64,000 nucleotides of DNA from Desulfobacterales bacterium (GCA_030145015.1 JAQYWI010000004.1:1-64000), one strand, 5' to 3'. Counted from the first letter of the stretch, positions 45,650-54,568 are shown. Numbers and translations: made by a program. Notes: generated by a model from the sequence alone, not told the origin.

Positions 45650-47023
45650 CTACCCTGATAGCTTTGGAAGCATAAACGAAGCAAAACTTAGAACGAAGAA
45701 AAATCCGCACATATCCGTAATCGTTGTCAAAAGAGGCCCGGAGGCCAGGGCCGGATCGGTTCGCAGGCCCCTTAAAATAAGCGGGACCAGTCCCCCGAAA
45801 CTCACGGCCACAAACGTATTGGCCGCCAAAGAAACTCCGACCACCAATCCGAGGTAGGGATTTCCTTTCCAGAGGACGGCCGCTCCTCCAAGTAGAATTC
45901 CCAGCACGATCCCGTTGATGATACCAATGGCAGATTCCTTGGTCAGCACGCGAACCAATTCGCGAGGCCGCACCAACCCCAGCGTCAATTCACGGATACT
46001 CACGGCAACGGCCTGATTGCCGGAGCAGCCGCTCATATCGGATATAATGGGCAGAAAAACAGCGAGCACAATCGCCTTTTCCAGGGTGTCCTGGTATAAA
46101 GCAATTACACTGGCGGCAACAATGTTAAGAACAATGTTGATGCTGAGCCAGGACAGGCGCCGGGATGATCGCTTGAACAGCGGCATGCTTCTGGACTCTT
46201 CGCCGCCTATGATACCGGCAAATTTCAAAAACAGCTGGTTGTTCTGCCGGTTGGCCGCTTCTCTCACAGATGAACTCCGGATAACACCGACCAGTTTGCC
46301 TTCATCGTCGGTTACAGGAGCGCCTAAAAACGTATACTGCCTGAAAAAATCCTTCAAATCCCGCAGGGAGGCATTGATGTTGACGTGCAGGGGGCTTTTG
46401 ATCATCGTTTCGCTGAGTACCCTGTCTCTGGGAGCCATGAGAAGGTCCCGCAACCGCAACACACCGCTTAAATGGCCTGTTTCAGAAACCACATAGGCAT
46501 ACTGAATATCAAAATCAGAATAGGTCTCGCCGTGTTCACGCAGATCATCCAGCACCTCCTTGACCCGCATGTCTTCAGGGTATGAAAGGTATTCGGTGAT
46601 CATCAATCCGCCGGCCGTATTCTCCGGATAACGCATGAGTCTTTCGATCTTTTTGACTTTGTGCGGTTTTATGGCGTGCAGTATCTCGCTGGCTCTATTT
46701 TTCTTCATGCGCCTGAGAAGGTTGACCTGCAGTTGACGTGGCAGTTCATTTACGATCGGCGCCGCCTGTTCGGAAGTCAGTTGCGCAACCATATTCGCCG
46801 CGCCCAGACCAGATATTTTCGAAATTATGCTTGCGGATTTCTCCGGCCCCAATAATTCAAGAAGATGAATGTGATCGGCTTTATTGAGGCTGGAAATCAT
46901 GCGGGCCATTTCTATCGGCGGCAATTCCTCGAAAACAGCCTCGATTTGAGATGTGTCGTTGGATTGCATCAATTCCCCTAAAAGTAACGGTTGCGATTGA
47001 ATTTTTGCTTGATTTTCAGACAT
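45650..47023 (-). CDS. mgtE: MgtE family magnesium transporter
   Basis: A 457-residue Mg2+ channel. Order: MgtE N domain of helical repeats (about 15-135, LGAANMVAQLTSEQAAPIV), CBS pair (about 140-265, ENTAGGLMITEYLSYPEDM and FLGAPVTDDEGKLVGVI), connecting helix and five transmembrane helices (about 285-455) with the pore region PIISDMSGCSGNQAVAVSIREL. The cytoplasmic domains close the pore at high Mg2+. GAGG before the ATG. The fourth protein linked to Mg2+ transport within 10 kb (CorA, two CNNM, MgtE). Confidence 0.93.
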   Translation of the reverse strand: MSENQAKIQSQPLLLGELMQSNDTSQIEAVFEELPPIEMARMISSLNKADHIHLLELLGPEKSASIISKISGLGAANMVAQLTSEQAAPIVNELPRQLQVNLLRRMKKNRASEILHAIKPHKVKKIERLMRYPENTAGGLMITEYLSYPEDMRVKEVLDDLREHGETYSDFDIQYAYVVSETGHLSGVLRLRDLLMAPRDRVLSETMIKSPLHVNINASLRDLKDFFRQYTFLGAPVTDDEGKLVGVIRSSSVREAANRQNNQLFLKFAGIIGGEESRSMPLFKRSSRRLSWLSINIVLNIVAASVIALYQDTLEKAIVLAVFLPIISDMSGCSGNQAVAVSIRELTLGLVRPRELVRVLTKESAIGIINGIVLGILLGGAAVLWKGNPYLGLVVGVSLAANTFVAVSFGGLVPLILRGLRTDPALASGPLLTTITDMCGFFFVLSFASFMLPKLSG

Positions 47024-47089
47024 GTTTAACCTCGCAATATAATCACCGGCATCTCATCATGATTCACTATGAAGATCCGTGCCATTTGC

Positions 47090-48034
47090 TCAGAACTCAG
47101 GTATAAATCGAAGATTAACGACAAAATAGAGTGCAAGAGCGATGAAACAGGCAATTGCCGGTGTCAGTAACCATCCGATCAAAATGTTGGTTAGCGTTCG
47201 CCGGCTGACCGTGTTGATCCCTTTGACGACGCCCACGCCTATGACGGCCCCGATCACCGCCTGGGACGTCGAAACTGGAACCCCGACAAATGTATAAAAA
47301 TGAACCGTAAGGCCTTCGGCCAGGACCACCACAAGAGCCGAAAAAGGATCCAGACGCACCAGCTTTTTCCCAACCGTTTCTATGACTCCCCGGCTGAAGG
47401 TCAGAATACCCAGTGCAATGCTTAAGCCGCCCACCATCGAAGCACTGAAAACAGTCAACTGCCCGGCTCCCACAAAGACAGCGGTTACATTGGCAACATT
47501 GTTGGCTCCCAGGGCGTATGCCGCATAGGATCCGGCAACAATCAAAGCCATACGCAACAGAATGTCGGATTCGAACATATCGATTCGGCTGCGATTATAT
47601 AACACCGCCAGCACTCTATAAAGCACGATCGCGATCAGCAGGCCGCCGATCGGGGTGCCGAACCAGCATGCAACCACTTTACCCAGACCGGCAACATTCA
47701 GCTGTTTGTTCAAAAAACCGATGCCTAAAATGGCGCCGACGGCCGCCTGGGAAGTCGACACCGGCAGACCCAGCAGGGTCATAATGGAGACCGTGACAGC
47801 GGCGGCAACCGATGAGACAGTCGCCATTTTGAGTGTCAACTCGGTCAGGCCTTGCAAAGTCTCAATTCCCGCCCGGCCCTCAAGAACGGCTCCCAGCACC
47901 ACAAAAAGCGAGGCTAAAATCGCAGCCGTCCAGAACTTCACCATGCGTGAGGACACCGCTGAACCGAAGGCATTGGCGGCATCGTTGGCGCCCAGAGACC
48001 AGCCCAGAAAGATTCCTCCCAGAAGCGTCAGCAT
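47090..48034 (-). CDS. pit: PiT family inorganic phosphate transporter
   Basis: A 314-residue phosphate/metal symporter with about ten transmembrane helices. Both PiT signature copies are visible: WSLGANDAANAFGSAV at the start and YALGANNVANVTAVFVGAG near residue 175, each followed by a VSTSQA motif (LGLPVSTSQAAVGAILG and VGVPVSTSQAVIGAVIG). Its start overlaps the stop of the DUF47 gene by one base (TAATG), so it is coupled to its usual partner. Confidence 0.93.
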   Translation of the reverse strand: MLTLLGGIFLGWSLGANDAANAFGSAVSSRMVKFWTAAILASLFVVLGAVLEGRAGIETLQGLTELTLKMATVSSVAAAVTVSIMTLLGLPVSTSQAAVGAILGIGFLNKQLNVAGLGKVVACWFGTPIGGLLIAIVLYRVLAVLYNRSRIDMFESDILLRMALIVAGSYAAYALGANNVANVTAVFVGAGQLTVFSASMVGGLSIALGILTFSRGVIETVGKKLVRLDPFSALVVVLAEGLTVHFYTFVGVPVSTSQAVIGAVIGVGVVKGINTVSRRTLTNILIGWLLTPAIACFIALALYFVVNLRFIPEF

Positions 48035-48684
48035 TAGACCCGCCGTTTCATGGTCATGATGTTAACCCGTTTGGATACCCTGTCGGTCTGATCCGAGATT
48101 TCGCCCATAACGATGACCATTTCCTTTAATTGCAACTTTAAGAAAGGCTCGAGATCCGAATCAAAAAGCTTGTTGATAATCCGTCGCTCAATATGATCGC
48201 AATGGCTCTCGTTTTGATCGATCGTCGACATCAGCGCTCTGACGCCTTCTTTTTTCTTCACGAACACATCAATCTGCTTGGCCATCATATCGCAACTTTC
48301 CAAGGAAACCCGGATGAGTTCCTGAATGTCGAGAATCAGGAATTCGGGGAAAGTAAGTTTTTGGGTCCGGATCATATTTAAGATTTGCTCAAAAGATCGG
48401 GGAATCTCATCAACGCGTTCAATCAGTGCCATGATGTCCTCCCGCGATTCGGGAATCAGGGCACGACTGTACATCAACTCGTTAACTTCATCCCGCAAAT
48501 CATCGGCTCTGGATTCATATTTGTGTGCCTGATCCATAAGGAAATAAAAATCGTCACAAATGCCGTCTTTTAGACAAATTTTCATGGCCTTGCCAAAATG
48601 GTTTTGAATCTTGCCAAGATTTTCGAGGTAACTGTAAATTAGCGCTTCGAGCTCGCGCTCTTTTTTGAAAAGAAAATTCAGCAT
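48034..48684 (-). CDS. DUF47/PhoU-like protein (TIGR00153), partner of the phosphate transporter
   Basis: A 216-residue all-helical protein like PhoU. The ATG at 48684 has GGAGTC upstream and is preferred to 48699. It begins MLNFLFKKERELEALIYSYL and has acidic metal-binding-like positions in KYESRADDLRDEVNELMY and NESHCDHIERRIINKLF. Family members lie beside PiT genes and are thought to regulate or inhibit the transporter. It is the middle gene of a unit that starts with the interrupted 49143 gene. Confidence 0.88.
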   Translation of the reverse strand: MLNFLFKKERELEALIYSYLENLGKIQNHFGKAMKICLKDGICDDFYFLMDQAHKYESRADDLRDEVNELMYSRALIPESREDIMALIERVDEIPRSFEQILNMIRTQKLTFPEFLILDIQELIRVSLESCDMMAKQIDVFVKKKEGVRALMSTIDQNESHCDHIERRIINKLFDSDLEPFLKLQLKEMVIVMGEISDQTDRVSKRVNIMTMKRRV

Positions 48685-48717
48685 AACAGACTCCGTCACA
48701 TTTTTTCTGTTTAGGTT

Positions 48718-49143
48718 TTATGCCTCACTAAAAAACTGTCTGACTTTGGCGGCAATTTGCCTTTCGGTCATTTTATCGGCCGCTTCCACCGTAATTTTTT
48801 TTAACGCCAGTTCCTTGGATTTTTCTATTTCTTTTTTTAATTCAGTTTCGGCTTCTCCGGGGCCAAAAATCAAGATTTTATTCGCATCTTTAATTCTTCG
48901 AATAATTACTTGATAGTACTCGCGCAACTGATGCTTTATCCGTTCTTCCTGTTTGCCGTCAACGGAAACCTGCTGGGGCCCGTAAGGCTTTTTGGCGGTA
49001 CGGGACCCACCGGACAATCTGACTTTGCGTTCGATATCGGATTCGATTTTCTCGATGGTTTCTCCCTCATCGGTGATGGGCACAACAATCGCTTTACGAT
49101 GGTCTATTTAAAGACCTGCATAATTTTTTTGATCGGCTTTCAT
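48718..49143 (-). pseudogene. Conserved small protein interrupted by an in-frame TAA at codon 12
   Basis: From an ATG at 49143 with GGAGAGC upstream the frame reads MKADQKNYAGL, then TAA (49108-49110), then IDHRKAIVVPITDEGETIEK and onward to residue 141. From memory, relatives have WIDHRKA at this point, so a Trp codon appears to have been replaced. The C-terminal part (ILIFGPGEAETELKKEIEKS, DKMTERQIAAKVRQFF) is intact and resembles the eRF1/Pelota-like C-terminal fold. Translation could restart at the GTG at 49083 (121 residues). A sigma-54 promoter lies upstream. It may be a pseudogene, an assembly error or a read-through product. Confidence 0.6.
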
Positions 49144-49200
49144 TCTTGCTCTCCATTTCCCCCCGGGTTTCAAAATATATTCAAAAACATCTTTTAGTAG

Positions 49201-49215
49201 GCAATTGATATGCCA
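49201..49215 (-). promoter_or_regulatory. Sigma-54 promoter for the 49143-pit unit
   Basis: On the minus strand CTGGCATATCAATTGCCT has -24 GG (49213-49214) and -12 GC (49201-49202) exactly ten bases apart, a good match to TGGCAC-N5-TTGCA. Transcription would start near 49189, about 45 bases before the ATG at 49143. Confidence 0.65.
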
Positions 49216-49469
49216 GTTTTATCAAAGGGAAATTAATACATAACGCAAAGAAATGGATGCGTCTTAAAACGTGCTGAATCTTATAAGAAAACCGATTCCG
49301 CCAAATAAAATCTGTTTATCGGAAATATTCATAAGGAAAAATATGAAGTCTAAAACCTTTTCAGACGAGAATTCCCGATTCCGATTTCTTTCCAATATCT
49401 GAATCGAAAGTTCCGATCCCCGGTTCATAAAAAGAAATTAATCATTTTGATTTCAGCAAGTTAAATAAT

Positions 49470-49485
49470 TGGCATATAGATTGCT
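49470..49485 (+). promoter_or_regulatory. Sigma-54 promoter for the stress protein gene
   Basis: TTGGCATATAGATTGCTTT has GG at 49471-49472 and GC at 49483-49484 with ten bases between. It lies about 170 bases upstream of the Usp gene at 49658 and is divergent from the sigma-54 site at 49201. An activator binding between 49215 and 49470 could serve both. The remaining bases of this 514-base gap show no gene. Confidence 0.65.
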
Positions 49486-49657
49486 TTGTATATTGAGCGT
49501 GGTGCAACCGAATTTAACACACGGGACCCGTGCGCGAATATTTTTCCAGCCGGGGCAAAGAAAGAAGAAGAAGTATAGCATGTGGAATGTTGGCGCTGTT
49601 TAATTTGATCGATATCGCCAATTCATAATCAGTAGAAAACAGGAAAGGATATCAGTT

Positions 49658-50104
49658 ATGTATGAGAAAATCCTGGTCCCTCTAGACGGATCAAAAAGAG
49701 CGGAAATGATCCGTCCCCATGTGAGAGAGCTGGCGGGCCGGTTTCAGGCAACTGTCATCTTTCTCAGGGTTATCGAACATACTTACACCAATGGTATTGG
49801 AGAAACATTTCATAGCATCAGTGACAAAGTTTTTGATGCAAAATTGAAAGAAAGCGAGTCTTACCTTGATGGAATTGCATCCAGGTTCCGGAATAAAGGT
49901 ATTACCTGTAAAACGCTGGTTGCCCATGGACCGGTTGTAGAAAAGATAATTGAGGCTGCAGACACGGAAGACGTAGACCTCATCGCGATGACGAGTCATG
50001 GATATGGGGGGCTTACCCGCATTTTTTACGGCAGTGTTGCCGCCGGTATTTTAAACCGGGTAGATCGTCCGCTTTTTATCGTACGTTCACGGTGGGCTGA
50101 ATAA
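49658..50104 (+). CDS. Universal stress protein (UspA family)
   Basis: A single Usp domain of 148 residues. It starts YEKILVPLDGSKRAEMI and ends with IAMTSHGYGGLTRIFYGSVAAGILNRVDRPLFIV (in part), close to the ATP-binding G-2x-G-9x-G pattern. AGGAAAGGA lies before the start. It is the first gene downstream of a sigma-54 promoter and leads a group with a second Usp and a glutamate dehydrogenase-CBS gene. Confidence 0.9.
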   Translation: MYEKILVPLDGSKRAEMIRPHVRELAGRFQATVIFLRVIEHTYTNGIGETFHSISDKVFDAKLKESESYLDGIASRFRNKGITCKTLVAHGPVVEKIIEAADTEDVDLIAMTSHGYGGLTRIFYGSVAAGILNRVDRPLFIVRSRWAE

Positions 50105-50231
50105 ATAAAGCTCAAAAGATAACCAGGCGACTTTCACCTTGGGTTGATGCCGCGGAGGATCGGAGACAAACTGAATGTCGATTTCTTCCTTCTGACCTTC
50201 TAACGGTTTCATCCAACTATGGTGAGACGAA

Positions 50232-50768
50232 ATGAGTAGAATTAAAAAAATAATGGTGGCTGTCGATTTTTCAGTATATTCAGTGAAAATTGTTAAATAT
50301 GCCAGAGGTATTGCAGGGGATTTAAAAGCGAAATTGGTATTTGTCAACGTCATCAATAAGCGAGATATCAATGCCGTCAAGCAAGCGTTTGTTTATCATT
50401 CAAAAAACCTGTCGGTGGATGATTACATCAGCAAGCTCAAGCGCGAAAGAGCTGAAAAAATGAAAAAATTGATGGAAAAGACAGGCTGCATCAATATCAC
50501 CCACAGGGTAGTGATTAGGATGGGAATTCCTTTTGTGGAATTAATAAAAGCCGCCGGAGAAGAGCAGGTCGATATTGTGATCATGGGGGCCAAAGGACGC
50601 AGCGATCTCGCCGGAATTTTATTCGGTTCGACGGCTGAAAAAATGTTTCGCCGCTGCCCGGTGCCGCTCCTCAGCGTTCGTGAAAGAGATCATCAAACAG
50701 GCGGCGCTGCTCTTTTCCGGCCCCTTTATCTTTTTGGCACTAATTATCTGAAAAACACAGCGGAATAG
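50232..50768 (+). CDS. Universal stress protein (UspA family)
   Basis: A Usp of 178 residues. It begins IKKIMVAVDFSVYSVKIVKYARG, and has the ATP loop VIMGAKGRSDLAGILFGSTAEKMFRRCPVPLLSV (in part). About 25 residues after the domain are extra (DHQTGGAALFRPLYLFGTN). It is seven bases upstream of the dehydrogenase gene, so the two are likely co-transcribed and a stress signal may affect amino-acid catabolism. Confidence 0.9.
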   Translation: MSRIKKIMVAVDFSVYSVKIVKYARGIAGDLKAKLVFVNVINKRDINAVKQAFVYHSKNLSVDDYISKLKRERAEKMKKLMEKTGCINITHRVVIRMGIPFVELIKAAGEEQVDIVIMGAKGRSDLAGILFGSTAEKMFRRCPVPLLSVRERDHQTGGAALFRPLYLFGTNYLKNTAE

Positions 50769-50775
50769 TAAAACG

Positions 50776-52647
50776 ATGATACCCAGGAATATGGAAGCTT
50801 ATCTGATGGCGCATATTCCCGAAGCCGCCATTGAAAATCGCATCCAACGGGAAAAGGGGAGGTGTTTTCTGGAGTTTGGCTATATGGATGAGCATCTCCT
50901 TTCTCGAATCGGAATCAATTGCGATAGAATTGGCCCCAGACTTGTTGCCTGCATGTGGGACGAGGCCTCCGCCCTGGAAGTCGGCGGCTTTCTGGTGGTA
51001 GATAATCTCTCGATGGGGAGCCCATCCATGGGAGGAATCCGCATGCTTCCCGACATCATCCCGGCAGATATTCACAATCTGGCCCGGGGCATGACGTTTA
51101 AAAACGCGGCGGCCGACCTGCCCTGCGGCGGCGGTAAAGCGGGCATTGTGGCCGAGCCTGACATGCCACCGAAGGAACGCACCGAGCGGGTCAGGAGATT
51201 TGCACGCCTGCTTCGACGTTACCGGGACATCTATGTGCCCGGTCCGGATGTCGGCACCAATGACGCCGACATGAAAACGATTGCGATAGAAAATGGTATC
51301 GACAGTGCGGTGTCCAAGCCCGCCGACATGGGCGGCAACCGCATCGATGAATTGGGAGCCGCCGCCGGTGGTTTGATTATCGCGCTTGAGCGATTGCTGG
51401 AAATTATGCCGCGCTTAACGGTATTGCCCCAATTTATGCAATTGAAGGTGCCTTCCCCTGAGGAGCTTACCGTTATTATTCAGGGCTTCGGGGCGGTTGG
51501 CGCGCATGCCGCCCGCCTTCTGATCGAAAAAATTCCAGCGGCAAAAGTCATCGGGGTCAATGATCTCCAGGGTTACATTTACGACAGGGCCGGTTTATCA
51601 ATCGACAAACTTTTGATGATGGGCAAGCAGCAGGGCCTGGTTACCCGTCAATACTACGAAAAGGAAATCGCGTCGCTGGGGTATCGCCACCCCACCAAAT
51701 TTTCAACAGACGCCAACAACCTGCTGCGCGAGTCGGCTTTCTGTTTGATACCGGCGGCCCCCATGCCCAATTACCTGGGCGTACTTCCTGCAGAAAAGTG
51801 TTCCATGAGTGTCGACCGGATGGGAAAATGGTCGCTGATTATTGAGGGCGCCAACACCTACTCGCCGGATCCGAACCGCAAGGCAGCGCGCACCCGCATG
51901 GAGCAGGAAGTCTACCGTCAAAAAGGCGTGATGATCGCCAACGACTATTTGGTCAACTCAGGCGGAGTCATTTTTGCTGCCCAGGAGCACATTATCCCAA
52001 CGCCTGCACACCTTCAGATTCCCGACAAAATACTCGGCAAACCCAGGGCAGTCGATAACTGGCTTTCTAAAAATGCAGCCGAGTTTAGCGAAATTTCTGC
52101 CAGACGTTTGGAAGCAGGCATCGCGTTTAGAGAAAAGTCTATTCGACGTAACATGACAGAGCTGGTCGACTTGCTGGCCTCGGATTCAGAGCTGCTGCCC
52201 AGCCAGGCTGCAGAGCGCATTAGTCTTTACCGTCTGACCGCAAAAGAAAAAGAGCGCACTGCCAAAGACATTATGGAATCGATACCCACCATTAGCATTC
52301 ATGCCGAACTGCAGGAAGCTGCTTTGCTGATCGTCGAATCCCAGAGCAATATCATCGCCGTGCTTTCACAGGATGGCAAGCTTGCAGGCGTCGTCACCAC
52401 CTGGGACATTACCAGAGCGACTGCCAGGGGCATTAGCGAAGACAGCGTAGATAAAATAATGACCCGAAAGGTGATTTCGGCAAATCCAACCGACAGTATT
52501 CTGGATATGGTAACCGATCTGGAGCAAAACCAAATTTCGGCGATGCCGGTTGTTGAAAAAGAAACCGTCCTGGGTGTGGTCAGTTCAGATCTGCTGGCCC
52601 AAGGGTATCTATTGAGACTCCTGCGTTCACAGGTAAAGATCTCGTAA
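50776..52647 (+). CDS. Glu/Leu/Phe/Val dehydrogenase fused to a C-terminal CBS-domain pair
   Basis: A 623-residue amino-acid dehydrogenase. The N-terminal catalytic domain keeps SMGGIRMLPDI, the FKNAAADLPCGGGKAGI substrate Lys region (about 116) and VPGPDVGTNDADM; the Rossmann domain has IQGFGAVGAHAARLL (about 236). From about 497 a linker leads to two CBS motifs (VLSQDGKLAGVVTTWDITRAT and SAMPVVEKETVLGVVSSDLL). CBS pairs bind AMP, ATP or SAM, so adenylate control of deamination is likely. The catalytic part is longer than the usual 410-450 residues. It follows a Usp gene by seven bases. Confidence 0.88.
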   Translation: MIPRNMEAYLMAHIPEAAIENRIQREKGRCFLEFGYMDEHLLSRIGINCDRIGPRLVACMWDEASALEVGGFLVVDNLSMGSPSMGGIRMLPDIIPADIHNLARGMTFKNAAADLPCGGGKAGIVAEPDMPPKERTERVRRFARLLRRYRDIYVPGPDVGTNDADMKTIAIENGIDSAVSKPADMGGNRIDELGAAAGGLIIALERLLEIMPRLTVLPQFMQLKVPSPEELTVIIQGFGAVGAHAARLLIEKIPAAKVIGVNDLQGYIYDRAGLSIDKLLMMGKQQGLVTRQYYEKEIASLGYRHPTKFSTDANNLLRESAFCLIPAAPMPNYLGVLPAEKCSMSVDRMGKWSLIIEGANTYSPDPNRKAARTRMEQEVYRQKGVMIANDYLVNSGGVIFAAQEHIIPTPAHLQIPDKILGKPRAVDNWLSKNAAEFSEISARRLEAGIAFREKSIRRNMTELVDLLASDSELLPSQAAERISLYRLTAKEKERTAKDIMESIPTISIHAELQEAALLIVESQSNIIAVLSQDGKLAGVVTTWDITRATARGISEDSVDKIMTRKVISANPTDSILDMVTDLEQNQISAMPVVEKETVLGVVSSDLLAQGYLLRLLRSQVKIS

Positions 52648-52761
52648 AAAAATTTCGATTGCATCACACCGAATTCAAGATGGACCACCTGCAAATTGCA
52701 TCGAACCATGCTAAACATCAAGTCTGGTTTCTGCGGCTGAAAGTAAACGATATCGAACACC

Positions 52762-53973
52762 ATGATACAACCCCTAATCAAATTCGAGAATGTTTCTAAG
52801 AGTTTCGGCACGAACCAGGTACTCAAGGAAGTCAGCCTCAGTATTTATCAGGGAGAGGTTACCGCCATTATCGGCAAAAGTGGTGTCGGTAAAAGTGTAC
52901 TGCTCAAACATATAATCGGTCTGATGCAGCCCGACGCCGGGGAAATTTTCTTCAATGGACGCCCATTATCGAGAATGAAAAATCCGGAAATTGATAAGCT
53001 AAGGGAGAAATTTAGTTATGTATTTCAAGATACAGCTCTTTTTGACTCTATGACCGTGCGTGAAAACATCGCATTTCCGCTGCGGGGAGGCACATCGCTG
53101 CCGAAATCAGAGGTTAAAAGTCGGGTGGAGGAAAAAATGAAGATGTTTGAATTACAGGGGGTTCATGATAAATATCCCAGTCAGATTTCCGGGGGCATGA
53201 AAAGGCGGCTTGCTCTGGCAAGAGCCCTCGTAACGGAGCCGGAGGTAGTCCTCCTTGACGAACCGACCACAGGTCTCGATCCGATCCGCAAAAACGCAGT
53301 GTACAGCATGATTGTCGACTTACAGAAAAAAATCGGTTTTTCAGCCGTGATGATCAGTCATGAAATTCCGGACATTTTTTATTTTTCCCAGCGCATCGCT
53401 ATGCTGAATGATGGAATAATCTGCTTTGAAGGCACTCCTGAAGAGATTCGGCGGTTTTCTGACCCGGTTGTCCGGCAATTTATAAATGGTCTGGAAAAGC
53501 CCCGCGACATGTTGACAGGAATGGCAACTCGGACACAGGTAGAAAGAAAATTTCAGGAAGAATTAGCGCGCTTACAGCTCCATCGGATTGACTTTTGCGT
53601 GGTTATGCTGACGGTGGAAAACATAGATGAAATCAACGAAAAAATGGGGCATATGACAGGCCTAACGATTATCAAGAACTTTGCCATTCAAATACAGCAG
53701 CGTCTCGATATTACGGATTCCTGCTCGCGCTACAGCCTGGATAAAATTCTCATCGTTCTGCACAATGCCGACATTAATGAAGCGCGGAAGTTTGTTAACC
53801 GCCTGGCCCGGGAATTGATAGTTGAAGATCTGCTGAATAATAAAGCAAGTGCTAAGCTCACTATCCGAATTAGCGCCGGATATGCCCAGGCAGAAGAAGA
53901 CAGCCTGTTAAAGGAGGTTCTCTCAAAAGCGGAATCCAAAGACAGCTTGTATAATGAATTTGAGTTGAAATGA
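52762..53973 (+). CDS. MlaF-type ABC ATPase fused to a degenerate GGDEF-like domain
   Basis: A 403-residue protein. Residues 1-245 form an MlaF/Ttg2A-type ATPase: Walker A GKSGVGKSVLLKHIIGLM, Q-loop VFQDTALFDSMTVREN, signature ISGGMKRRLALARAL, Walker B VVLLDEPTTGLDP, switch MISHEIPD. Residues about 260-400 look like a diguanylate-cyclase fold (FCVVMLTVENIDEINEKMGH, then LTIRISAGYAQ) but the GG[DE]EF loop is replaced by YSLDKIL, so catalysis is unlikely. No MlaE permease or MlaD gene is adjacent. It could regulate lipid transport through binding of a nucleotide or a partner. No strong Shine-Dalgarno is seen. Confidence 0.8.
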   Translation: MIQPLIKFENVSKSFGTNQVLKEVSLSIYQGEVTAIIGKSGVGKSVLLKHIIGLMQPDAGEIFFNGRPLSRMKNPEIDKLREKFSYVFQDTALFDSMTVRENIAFPLRGGTSLPKSEVKSRVEEKMKMFELQGVHDKYPSQISGGMKRRLALARALVTEPEVVLLDEPTTGLDPIRKNAVYSMIVDLQKKIGFSAVMISHEIPDIFYFSQRIAMLNDGIICFEGTPEEIRRFSDPVVRQFINGLEKPRDMLTGMATRTQVERKFQEELARLQLHRIDFCVVMLTVENIDEINEKMGHMTGLTIIKNFAIQIQQRLDITDSCSRYSLDKILIVLHNADINEARKFVNRLARELIVEDLLNNKASAKLTIRISAGYAQAEEDSLLKEVLSKAESKDSLYNEFELK

Positions 53974-54023
53974 CAATATTGCTCACGCGGCTGTGCGTGT
54001 AAGATATATTCTAAACTAAGATT

Positions 54024-54058
54024 AAAAAGGCCGGGATACGGTTTTGCCGCATCCCGGC
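54024..54058 (-). terminator. Rho-independent terminator of the Hsp20 operon
   Basis: On the minus strand GCCGGGAT (54051-54058) pairs with ATCCCGGC (54030-54037) around an inner GCGG/CCGT stem and an AAAA loop, then CTTTTTAAT. It is about 60 bases after the last Hsp20 stop. Confidence 0.85.
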
Positions 54059-54118
54059 GATCTTGCCGCCGATTGTCTTCATTAAAGCGCACAAGAAAGT
54101 ATCCTTCAGGTCAGGCGT

Positions 54119-54529
54119 TTATCCGGCCTTGATGGTAATTTTCCTCGGGGTGGCTTTCTCAACTTTGGGCAGCGTCAATTGCAGCACTCCGTCATTGAGC
54201 TGGGCGTCGATCTTATCCTGATCAATGAGTTCCGACAGGGTGAACTGCCGGTAGTAGTTACCGACCTCGTATTCTATCAGAATGTCTCCTTCATCGGGTC
54301 CTTCGAAAGGCTTGACTTCTCCGGTCAGCGTTAGGACGTCGTCTCTAAGGTCGATGGTCAGATGCTCTGTCTTCACCCCCGGCAGGTCAGCAAGCAGGGT
54401 AATTTCTTTTTCGGTTTCAAAAATATCAACCGCCGGTGTAAAAACCTTGCCCGGCTTGGTTTGTTCCACAGGCGGCGCTGTTTCCATTTTCTCTTTAGCC
54501 TGCAGTTCTTTGGTTGCGGTCTCAGTCAT
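54119..54529 (-). CDS. Hsp20 family small heat shock protein (third in operon)
   Basis: A 136-residue alpha-crystallin-domain chaperone. The N-terminal arm (about 1-35) is short and charged (TATKELQAKEKMETAPP), the core has FETEKEITLLADLPGVKTEHL, and the C-terminal strand LQLTLPKVEKATPRKI has the L-x-L-P form rather than I-x-I at the usual anchor. Preceded by AAAGGAGGA. The arm differs from those of its two neighbours, so the three may form mixed oligomers or serve distinct clients. Confidence 0.92.
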   Translation of the reverse strand: MTETATKELQAKEKMETAPPVEQTKPGKVFTPAVDIFETEKEITLLADLPGVKTEHLTIDLRDDVLTLTGEVKPFEGPDEGDILIEYEVGNYYRQFTLSELIDQDKIDAQLNDGVLQLTLPKVEKATPRKITIKAG

Positions 54530-54568
54530 AATATTTTCCTCCTTTGAAATTGAACCGGATATTCAATT

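Noticed and set aside
45249..45710. A 153-residue protein across the CNNM 3' end and mgtE 3' end
   Set aside because: Only about 34 codons are recognisable (FtsH N terminus); both ends of the frame are shadows of neighbouring genes.
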